8,289 nt of DNA from positions 1 through 8,289 of the forward strand of contig DDIP01000363.1 of NCBI GenBank assembly GCA_002338605.1, in the 5' to 3' direction. The position numbers and the translations under genes were made by a program. Positions 1 through 5,351 of the stretch are shown here, piece by piece. Each line of letters starts with the position of its first letter. Within the stretch, counting starts at the first letter, position 1. The notes under the pieces were generated by a model, which saw nothing but the letters and a program-made list of their open reading frames with translations, was not told where the DNA came from and searched no databases. Source of the stretch: Proteobacteria bacterium UBA1847. Its GTDB lineage: Bacteria > Pseudomonadota > Gammaproteobacteria > Steroidobacterales > Woeseiaceae.

Positions 1-180
1 CTGTTCCTGACCGAGGACGCGGTGGCGCCGGCCTCGATGCTGTCTCCTTGCATTCGCGGCACCTCGATCTCGATGACCTACCGCGCCGCGCGGCGGTTTT
101 GCGACCGGCTTGTTGAGCTGGGTGTGGCACGGGAACTGACCGGGCGGCCGACCTTCCGGCTCTACGGGATCGCATCATGA
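1..180 (+). CDS. C-terminal end of a plasmid-associated winged-helix protein (DUF1403-like), partial at 5' end
   Basis: The frame is open from base 1 and ends at TGA 178-180, giving the last 59 residues of a larger protein. The tail reads as a winged-helix unit: a recognition-helix-like stretch (TYRAARRFCDRLVELGVA) followed by a short beta wing ending RELTGRPTFRLYGIAS. This 'RELTGR-x-x-FRLYG' ending is one I associate with alphaproteobacterial proteins of the DUF1403 or RHE_PE00001/DUF1612 families, which sit beside plasmid-borne scpB genes. I cannot separate the two families from this fragment. The stop overlaps the next start codon (ATGA, 177-180), so the two genes are very likely translationally coupled. 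The function is unknown. A DNA-binding role is inferred only from the fold-like pattern. Confidence 0.55.
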   Translation: MFLTEDAVAPASMLSPCIRGTSISMTYRAARRFCDRLVELGVARELTGRPTFRLYGIAS

Positions 181-779
181 CGGTTGCGACAAGGAAACGG
201 AAACCTGCGGAGGAGGGCGGCGCCGTCTTTGACAGGGAGCTCGATGACCTGCCGCAGGAGCTGCGTTGGCGCGAATGGATGGGACGGATCGAGGCAGTGC
301 TGTTCGCCAGTGCTTCGCCGGTCGGCCGAGAAGACCTGGCGCGGGTGGTGGGGCAGGGGGCCTCGGTGGAGATGCTGATCGAGGACATCCAAGCCGAGCT
401 GACGGGTCGTCCTTACGAACTGGCCCAAGTGACCGGCGGCTGGATGTTCCGCACCAAGACGCAGTTTGCAGATGCCATCAATGCCGCCGCTGATCTGGGC
501 GACCAGTCCCTGGCTTTTACCGAGATGGAGATGGGCGTGCTCTGCGCCATCGCCTATCATCAGCCGATCGACCGGGCGGGCCTCGCCGACATCTTCGGCA
601 AGGAGGTCAGCCGCGATCTGCTGGCCCGGTTGCGGTACAAAGACCTGATCGCAAGCGGGCCCAGGTCTCCGCGGCCGGGGGCACCGCATACTTTCGTGAC
701 CACGGAAACGTTTCTGGTGACGTTCGATTTGCAGAGTCTGCGGGATCTGCCGGAGTTGCAGGTGGCAAATAATGGCTAG
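177..779 (+). CDS. scpB: ScpB-family segregation and condensation protein (plasmid-type)
   Basis: The 200-residue product matches the ScpB pattern of two winged-helix domains. The first begins around residues 37-55 (RIEAVLFASASPVGREDLA, the usual 'EA-LLFA-x-P' opening). The second, around residues 120-190, carries AIAYHQPIDRAGLADIFGKE and the late GAPHTFVTTETFLVTFDL plus SLRDLPEL signature. In chromosomal SMC-Scp complexes ScpB dimers bind the kleisin ScpA to help condense and segregate DNA. Plasmid copies next to winged-helix genes, as here, are common in alphaproteobacteria, but their exact job is less clear. The start is fixed by the ATGA overlap with the upstream gene. The C-terminus is odd: after LRDLPEL the protein ends with VANNG, where relatives usually continue with a short acidic/hydrophobic tail. 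The next gene starts within the last codons, which suggests that a recombination event replaced the original 3' end. Confidence 0.85.
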   Translation: MTVATRKRKPAEEGGAVFDRELDDLPQELRWREWMGRIEAVLFASASPVGREDLARVVGQGASVEMLIEDIQAELTGRPYELAQVTGGWMFRTKTQFADAINAAADLGDQSLAFTEMEMGVLCAIAYHQPIDRAGLADIFGKEVSRDLLARLRYKDLIASGPRSPRPGAPHTFVTTETFLVTFDLQSLRDLPELQVANNG

Positions 780-1812
780 GAAATCGACATTTAGTTCAGA
801 AGCTACGCTGACGACAAGGCTAAGGTGTGCCATCGATGGCGCGGTTCGAGCATTCCGGAACCCACGGACAGCGCTTTTGCTCCAAACAAATCTTCGAGCC
901 AGTCAAAGCGCTCAGTCGCTCTTCGATTATCGCAACGACTATCAACGCAAACCATTTTCTTCGCTACTTGAAGAGAATTGCGGAATGGAAAACGAGCTTT
1001 GCTTGGTCACACTCCAGACCCATATCGCGCGCCTAACGCAGCTTTTCGGAGAACTGAGTAGTAGTACTAACAATGCATCCTTCTCAGCGTGTTGGTCCAA
1101 CTTGCACCTTGCTGCATCCCTAAGGAGCCTTGGTGTCGATACGGATGTGTTTGGCGACGGACTTTGGTGTAGCTCGGTCTCTGAGTACCAAAGCGCCGTC
1201 GATGAAATTGGTGGCCGTTTCGTTGCTGGCCGCTTGATTTACGAACTAGTCTTTCATGCCTATGAATCACTTGGTGAGCTGTTCTGTACGGCGTGTGGTT
1301 CAGTGACGTCCCGCCAGATTACTAGAAAGTTCATTGAAACCGAGAGACATCAACCATTGGTTGGCCTGATGGATGTGGCGTTTGAAGCTGTCGGCCACCC
1401 TCCAGTTGCCTTTGACCTGAACACACAGGACGCGAAAGCAGCAATTAAGAATGCATCCTACGTCGCGTTGGCAGCGGAAGTCACAAGGCAATTCAGGAAC
1501 GCTCTTGTGCACGGGAATTTCTCAATGTTGGAGCCAGAAGACTGGGGTCCAAAGTCCAACGATAAGACAGCAGGGAAACAAACAAGCATCTTTCGCTGGC
1601 ATATTAGGCTCTGCCTATTACTCATCCAAGTGATGTGTCAAAGAAGCGCGGGGACCGAAGAATTGGAAGTTTCTGAAACGTTGCTAAGAGTTGACGAAGT
1701 GATCACAAGTCTTCACCGCCAGGATCAACAAGATAATGATGAAGATGACCCGGAGCAGCATTCGTTCGCATCATTCTGTGCCGTGCCACGGTTCAACTAT
1801 TGGTTAGCCTAA
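772..1812 (+). CDS. Uncharacterised protein with HEPN-like RNALVH motif
   Basis: This is a 346-residue protein of no family I recognise. Its most telling feature is residues 241-248, FRNALVHG, an R-x4-H motif (Arg242, His247) at the end of a predicted helix. That motif is the catalytic signature of HEPN ribonuclease-like domains, common in abortive-infection and toxin proteins. Much of the rest looks helical, and one CxxC (Cys172, Cys175) stands alone. The C-terminus has a very acidic stretch (DNDEDDPEQ, residues 321-329). The ATG at 772 is preceded by AGGTGG (760-765) at six bases and overlaps the scpB stop by eight bases. Met72 is a possible later start. Base composition drops sharply: 901-960 is 45% G+C against 65% for 601-660 in scpB, a sign of separate origin. 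The RNase function is inferred from the motif only. A structural helical protein with a chance motif remains possible. Confidence 0.72.
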   Translation: MARKSTFSSEATLTTRLRCAIDGAVRAFRNPRTALLLQTNLRASQSAQSLFDYRNDYQRKPFSSLLEENCGMENELCLVTLQTHIARLTQLFGELSSSTNNASFSACWSNLHLAASLRSLGVDTDVFGDGLWCSSVSEYQSAVDEIGGRFVAGRLIYELVFHAYESLGELFCTACGSVTSRQITRKFIETERHQPLVGLMDVAFEAVGHPPVAFDLNTQDAKAAIKNASYVALAAEVTRQFRNALVHGNFSMLEPEDWGPKSNDKTAGKQTSIFRWHIRLCLLLIQVMCQRSAGTEELEVSETLLRVDEVITSLHRQDQQDNDEDDPEQHSFASFCAVPRFNYWLA

Positions 1813-2056
1813 TTGTATTGGTTCGGCCAAGTGTGCCTCGAAGCTAGAGCTTTTCCCATAAACTCGGCATTGGCTCGCCTACGGCGTCGGTCGTCCGCGA
1901 GGTTCTCAATTGTGGGTGGGGTAGGGGACCTCGGTTGAGTTGTTGATAGACGAAATCTGGGCGGAACGGATTGCTCTGTCTTTTGGGAAGTCGCCGTCGG
2001 AACGACGTGCCGTGCGCGAACGCAGCTCTTTTGTGCGACTAAGGCCACGACAAGCG
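1813..2056 (+). other. Non-coding spacer between the HEPN-like gene and the toxin-antitoxin promoter
   Basis: I see no credible gene here. A 79-codon reading frame on the minus strand (1809-2048) exists but has low-complexity arginine-rich content and no recognisable domain. There is a weak 6-bp inverted repeat (CGAGGT at 1898-1903 and ACCTCG at 1928-1933) with no following T-run, so I do not call a terminator. The stretch may be remnant sequence from island assembly. Confidence 0.4.
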
Positions 2057-2085
2057 TTGACAGAGTAGATCATATGATGTAGAAA
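2057..2085 (+). promoter_or_regulatory. Candidate sigma70-type promoter of the xre-res (and possibly ssp) operon
   Basis: A perfect TTGACA -35 element lies at 2057-2062, followed after a 17-base spacer by TAGAAA at 2080-2085 (four of six matches to TATAAT). It sits just upstream of the antitoxin gene and is overlapped by the palindromic repeats described separately, which is the usual arrangement for an autoregulated toxin-antitoxin promoter. Other AT-rich hexamers nearby (TATGAT at 2073, TAAAAT at 2087) match the -10 consensus better but lack a well-spaced -35. Confidence 0.6.
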
Positions 2086-2098
2086 GTAAAATCATATG
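2064..2098 (+). promoter_or_regulatory. Putative Xre operator: repeated ATCATATG palindromic boxes
   Basis: ATCATATGAT at 2069-2078 is a perfect 10-bp palindrome in the promoter spacer. The block ATCATATG recurs at 2091-2098, downstream of the -10. The two boxes are also direct repeats with similar left flanks (AGTA two or three bases before TCATATG), 22 bases apart, about two helical turns. Placed around the -10 element, they would suit a helix-turn-helix antitoxin binding as a dimer or higher complex to shut off its own promoter. That this antitoxin is the binder is an inference. Confidence 0.6.
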
Positions 2099-2107
2099 GA
2101 GAAACTC

Positions 2108-2524
2108 ATGCTTGAACCGATCCAAACAACCCCGCAGCAGACATATGTTCAGCCGATCGATCAACAGGACAAGATCGCTGCGATCATCAAGGGCGTTGTG
2201 AGAGCAGCAGATGCCTGGGGGCTATCGAACGCTGAGGCTGCAACCTTGTTCGATGTTCCGGGCGCAACTTGGGGTCGCATGAAGGCTGGCACCTACAAGG
2301 GTATTTTGGATCAAGACAAGGTGACCCGCGCCAGCTTGCTGATTGGGCTCTACAAGGGGTTGAGGCTGCTGTTTAACGGGCCGCTTACCTTCGGATGGCC
2401 GAAGACCGTAAACGCGGGACCTGGCTTCAACGGGAAGACCCCCGTTCAGATCATGTGTGAGGGAGGCATTCCGGCCATGATGAAAGTGCGACAACATATC
2501 GATGCGCTCCGGGGTGGGGTGTGA
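2108..2524 (+). CDS. Xre/MbcA/ParS-type antitoxin of a RES toxin-antitoxin pair
   Basis: This is a 138-residue antitoxin. Residues 22-60 form a helical DNA-binding region with an Xre-like helix-turn-helix (LSNAEAATLFDVPGATWGRM at 39-58). Residues about 72-138 form the toxin-binding domain of the Xre/MbcA/ParS family, with RASLLIGLYKGLRLLF and an ending of the form TPVQIMCEGG...VRQHIDALRGG. In known Xre-RES pairs the C-terminal part plugs the toxin active site and the complex represses its own promoter. I chose ATG 2108 because GGAG (2098-2101) lies six bases before it. The in-frame ATG at 2096 would add four residues, has no ribosome-binding site and falls inside an operator box. The stop overlaps the toxin start (GTGA, 2521-2524), so synthesis of the two proteins is probably coupled, with the antitoxin made first. 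Confidence 0.87.
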   Translation: MLEPIQTTPQQTYVQPIDQQDKIAAIIKGVVRAADAWGLSNAEAATLFDVPGATWGRMKAGTYKGILDQDKVTRASLLIGLYKGLRLLFNGPLTFGWPKTVNAGPGFNGKTPVQIMCEGGIPAMMKVRQHIDALRGGV

Positions 2525-3225
2525 TCAGAGCAGCCGATCTGAATTCGGTTGAGTTCACGGACCCCAAGACTGTCAGGCTGATTTCCACCGCCTATATCGA
2601 CGAGCCCGCCATGGCACCATTGGCGGACGGCGAGGAAGATCTGGCAATTCTGGAAGAAATCGAGGGGATGACATCCGCACGGCAAACCATCGCCCTACCA
2701 ATTCCCGGCGGACTTCACCCCGGTGAACTTCTCACTGAGGCCGCCGGGTATGGTTGGACTTTGGTCAACGCTGCTTTCTGCTACACGCGCTCCACGGGCA
2801 ACAGATTCAACGGGCCCGAGCGAGGTGCGTGGTACGCGTCATATGGCGACCTTGCGGTGGAGACCGCGCAGGCCGAGGTATCGTGGCATCTTACGCAGGA
2901 GCTTGAAGCGACCGGTATCTTCGAGAACACGACGTCCTACAGGGAGCTCTTTGCAGGCTTCACCTCTCAGTTTCATGTCATCGACCCTGAAACGAAGGAT
3001 GCCGTTCTGAGTCCAGATCCGGCTCTTGCATATCCGGCAGGTCAGGTCCTGGCGCGTGATATCCTTGCTTCCGGCGGCAACGGCATCCTCTACCCTTCGG
3101 CTCGCCAAGCATCCGGTCAATGTCTGGTGGCCCTGCGGCCCCATCTCGTACAGAACATCCGACAAGGCGCTACTTGGGATTTTGTCTGGTCGGGCGCACC
3201 CGTTCCTACAATTCACAAACGCTAA
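2521..3225 (+). CDS. RES-domain toxin (NAD+ phosphorylase family)
   Basis: This is a 234-residue protein of the RES family, named for conserved Arg, Glu and Ser residues. The likely triad is visible: Arg95 in GNRFNG or Arg101 in ERGAWYAS, Glu119 in TAQAEVSWH, and Ser193 in GILYPSARQ. Tyr105 in the AWYAS strand matches the family's active-site tyrosine. Characterised members such as MbcT degrade cellular NAD+, by phosphorolysis in MbcT, and stop growth unless the partner antitoxin binds. The start is GTG at 2521, within GTGA overlapping the antitoxin stop, with GGGGTGGGG just upstream. The protein has an N-terminal extension of about 80 residues before the core and no signal peptide or membrane segment, so it should act in the cytoplasm. 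The exact enzyme reaction (phosphorylase or glycohydrolase) cannot be told from sequence. Confidence 0.87.
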   Translation: MIRAADLNSVEFTDPKTVRLISTAYIDEPAMAPLADGEEDLAILEEIEGMTSARQTIALPIPGGLHPGELLTEAAGYGWTLVNAAFCYTRSTGNRFNGPERGAWYASYGDLAVETAQAEVSWHLTQELEATGIFENTTSYRELFAGFTSQFHVIDPETKDAVLSPDPALAYPAGQVLARDILASGGNGILYPSARQASGQCLVALRPHLVQNIRQGATWDFVWSGAPVPTIHKR

Positions 3226-3227
3226 CC

Positions 3228-3253
3228 GGCAATCGAAGGAGGCAATCGGAGCA
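3228..3253 (+). repeat. 13-bp tandem duplication carrying two Shine-Dalgarno-like cores before sspA
   Basis: Two adjacent 13-base units, 3228-3240 and 3241-3253, are identical at 11 positions and both begin GGCAATCG. The duplication creates AAGGAGG across the unit junction (3236-3242, 14 bases before the ATG) and GGAG in the second unit (3248-3251, five bases before the ATG). The nearer core has the better spacing for the start at 3257. The far one is stronger in sequence but too distant, and may act as a standby ribosome site. Confidence 0.6.
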
Positions 3254-3256
3254 TTG

Positions 3257-4414
3257 ATGTATTACCTTGATGGCCTGGCGAGCTGGCCAATGCGTCCGGA
3301 AGCCAAAGACGCACTCATAGAAGCACTGGCCCAACCCGGAAATGCGAACTCCAATCACGTTGCCGGCTGGCAGGCCAACAATCTCTACGAAAAAGGAAGA
3401 AGGGCGGTCGCTGATCTCATCGGCGCTGCGCCGAACGAGATTTTCATAACCTCCGGCGCTACGGAGGCAAATGCGCTCGCGATCATAGGGGCTGCGCGCA
3501 CCCTTGCGGGTCAGGTTCCAAGTAGAAACAAAATCATTCTGTCCGCGCTGGAACACGACGCGGTTCGGCGTCCTGCAGAAGCGCTGCGCGAGCTGGGCTT
3601 CGAGGTTCTGGTGTGTCCTGTCGGAGCAAGTGGTTCGATTTGCCTGGAAAGTTTGGAGGCTCTTTTAGGCGAAACCACACTACTCGTCAGCACGATGCTT
3701 GCTAGCAATTTGACAGGTGTGATCCAACCAATTGAAAGGATAGGTAAAATGGCGCATGCAGTCGGTGCGCTCATGCATGTCGATGCTGCACAGGCAGCGG
3801 GCAAGTATCCCATCGACGTATTCGATCTCGGCGCCGACTACCTCAGCCTGTCGGCCCACAAATTCGGGGGACCACAGGGGGTCGGTGCGCTGTTCGTTGC
3901 CGCGAACGCCCCTAAGCCATCCGAGCTGACATCCGCAAGACCGTTGGAAGAACATCTGAGCGGAACGCAACCGGCCGCGTTGGTCGCGGCGATGGGCCGT
4001 GCAGCGGAGATATCGCTTCAGAACATGGCGCGTGAGACCGTCCACAGTATGCGCCTGATTTCTTCGTTCGAGGAGCAACTCTCCGGCGACGGATTGCGAG
4101 TGGAGCGGCTTTTCCCATCAAGTCCGGCGGTTCCCGGAGCCGCCGCATTCATTATCGACACGCCGGCGAGCTCAGATCTGATCGACAGTCTGAACACCAA
4201 AGTATGTCTTTCGAACGCATCTGCCTGCCATTCCGGTTCTTTGCAGCCTTCACCGGTTCTTTCCGCGCTGCATCTCACTCATGACGAGCAGAAACGCTTC
4301 CTGCGCATAGGCGTCGGGTGGTGGCTTTCCGAAGACGATATTGGCTCGGCGACGGCGATCATGGCCGGCGCAGTGGAGAAAGTCCTCCTTGCTACTGGTG
4401 GGCTTCACCAGTAG
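3257..4414 (+). CDS. sspA: Class V cysteine desulfurase, SspA/DndA-like, of a DNA phosphorothioation system
   Basis: This is a 385-residue PLP enzyme of the NifS/IscS family, which removes sulfur from cysteine as an enzyme-bound persulfide. Visible landmarks, numbered from ATG 3257, are TSGATEAN at 65-72 (cofactor phosphate site), His100 in ALEHDAV, Asn151 in ASNLTG, Asp176 and Gln179 in HVDAAQA, the PLP lysine Lys202 in SAHKFGGPQG, the catalytic Cys324 in NASACHSGS, and Arg350 near the C-terminus for the substrate carboxylate. The loop before SGT (residues about 225-234) lacks the GGG-x-E-R-G motif of housekeeping enzymes. The frame is open upstream to 3026, but that part overlaps the RES toxin gene and the protein aligns from MYYLDGLAS, so 3257 is the start. 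Followed by a DUF4007 gene and a large ATPase gene, it is best read as the sulfur donor of an Ssp-type system. The symbol is unrelated to the stringent starvation protein of the same name. Confidence 0.86.
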   Translation: MYYLDGLASWPMRPEAKDALIEALAQPGNANSNHVAGWQANNLYEKGRRAVADLIGAAPNEIFITSGATEANALAIIGAARTLAGQVPSRNKIILSALEHDAVRRPAEALRELGFEVLVCPVGASGSICLESLEALLGETTLLVSTMLASNLTGVIQPIERIGKMAHAVGALMHVDAAQAAGKYPIDVFDLGADYLSLSAHKFGGPQGVGALFVAANAPKPSELTSARPLEEHLSGTQPAALVAAMGRAAEISLQNMARETVHSMRLISSFEEQLSGDGLRVERLFPSSPAVPGAAAFIIDTPASSDLIDSLNTKVCLSNASACHSGSLQPSPVLSALHLTHDEQKRFLRIGVGWWLSEDDIGSATAIMAGAVEKVLLATGGLHQ

Positions 4415-4416
4415 CA
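4390..4416 (+). promoter_or_regulatory. Perfect hairpin spanning the sspA stop codon, ahead of sspB
   Basis: TGCTACTGGTG (4390-4400) and CACCAGTAGCA (4406-4416) are exact reverse complements, an 11-bp stem around the five-base loop GGCTT. It contains the last codons and the TAG stop of sspA and ends seven bases before the sspB ATG at 4424. There is no T-run after it, so it is not a normal intrinsic terminator. It could slow translation of sspB, whose ribosome site (ATAGG, 4416-4420) is weak and touches the stem, or it could protect or mark a cut point in the mRNA. Confidence 0.65.
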
Positions 4417-4423
4417 TAGGCTT

Positions 4424-5350
4424 ATGGCCGATGTATTTGACAATTGGTCCGGCAAACCGCAATTCGCCGGGCACGAAACATTCCCGCTGCGCATCCTTTG
4501 GTTGCGCAAAGCCTATGACGCGGTTCGGGGCGGCGCCCCGCTGACGGTATTCAAGGACGACGAAGCCATCTCCCGGTTCGGCGTTGGCCGAAACATGGCT
4601 GTTTCAATGCGATTTTGGGCGCAAGCTGCGGAAGTTATCCAACTCGACGGCAAGGAGCTAAAGCCCGACGTTTTGGGAGACCTGCTCTTCGGCGAGACTG
4701 GATTTGACCCTTTTCTGGAGCATCCGACCTCTCTGTGGCTCATCCATTGGAAACTTGCATCGGTGCCGGAGCACACCACAACTTTCTACTATTGTTTCAA
4801 CGGCTTATTTGGCCACGAGTTCCGATCGACAGATTTGGTGGATGCCATCGAGAAGTTGATCGAGCAAAAGGGATGGCGTGGCGCTCACAAGACAATCCAA
4901 AACGATGTCACGGTCTTTCTGCGGAGCTACTGCAGCCGACCGAGCGGGGCGATGGATGACGCTGCGGAGCCTTTGCTGGCTGAACTGGCATTGGTTCAGG
5001 AAACCGGCTCGAGCGGATGGTACGAATTCTCGGTTGGTCCAAAGCCGAACCTTCACGACGCCCTCTTCGCCTACGCATTGGATGCCTACTGGACTCGGGC
5101 GCACGACAACCGCGCGACGCTCGCCGCAGAATTGATCTGCCACGACGCCGGCAGTCCCGGCCGGGTGTTCAAGATGGACGAAGACAGCGTCATCGAGCGG
5201 CTGATGCGGATCGACGAAAGCACTGGTGGTGCCTTCGTCTGGACCGATACGGCTGGCCTGCGACAGGTCCAACGCAATCGGCGTCCTGAGCCAGATGCTC
5301 TGCTGCAAAGCGCATTCGGCGAGATCGCGCGCCGCGGAAAGGCTGCATGA
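4424..5350 (+). CDS. sspB: DUF4007 family protein, SspB-like DNA nickase candidate
   Basis: This is a 308-residue DUF4007 protein. The family hallmarks are clear: FAGHETFPLRILWLRKAY at 14-31, FGVGRNMAVSMRFWAQA at 52-68, the HPTSLWLIHWKL block at 100-111, and DVTVFLRSY at 161-169. From my knowledge of Ssp systems, the DUF4007 protein SspB binds DNA and makes the single-strand nick that precedes sulfur insertion; the present protein is assigned by family and gene order. The N-terminal third looks like a winged-helix unit. The gene follows sspA by nine bases behind the hairpin at 4390-4416, and is followed after one base by the ATPase gene, so all three are surely one transcript. The ribosome site is poor, suggesting coupling to sspA translation. 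DUF4007 proteins also occur beside PAPS-reductase genes in BREX-like islands, so a BREX type 4 relative is the main alternative. Confidence 0.85.
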   Translation: MADVFDNWSGKPQFAGHETFPLRILWLRKAYDAVRGGAPLTVFKDDEAISRFGVGRNMAVSMRFWAQAAEVIQLDGKELKPDVLGDLLFGETGFDPFLEHPTSLWLIHWKLASVPEHTTTFYYCFNGLFGHEFRSTDLVDAIEKLIEQKGWRGAHKTIQNDVTVFLRSYCSRPSGAMDDAAEPLLAELALVQETGSSGWYEFSVGPKPNLHDALFAYALDAYWTRAHDNRATLAAELICHDAGSPGRVFKMDEDSVIERLMRIDESTGGAFVWTDTAGLRQVQRNRRPEPDALLQSAFGEIARRGKAA

Positions 5351-5351
5351 T

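Noticed and set aside
162..833. 223-codon open frame on the minus strand
   Set aside because: It lies fully across scpB, whose product has clear family motifs. The reverse product is rich in Arg, His and Pro with no domain, typical of a shadow in high-GC DNA.
1809..2048. 79-codon minus-strand frame in the spacer
   Set aside because: It has no recognisable domain, an arginine-run composition and an end inside the last codon region of the HEPN-like gene. It could be a remnant, but I cannot support it as a gene.
3026..3256. N-terminal extension of the cysteine desulfurase to an upstream ATG
   Set aside because: The extra 77 residues overlap the RES toxin gene in another frame. The desulfurase fold begins at MYYLDGLAS, and a ribosome site precedes ATG 3257.
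4390..4416. Intrinsic terminator between sspA and sspB
   Set aside because: The stem is perfect but no T-run follows, and sspB starts seven bases later with only a weak ribosome site, so transcription must read through.
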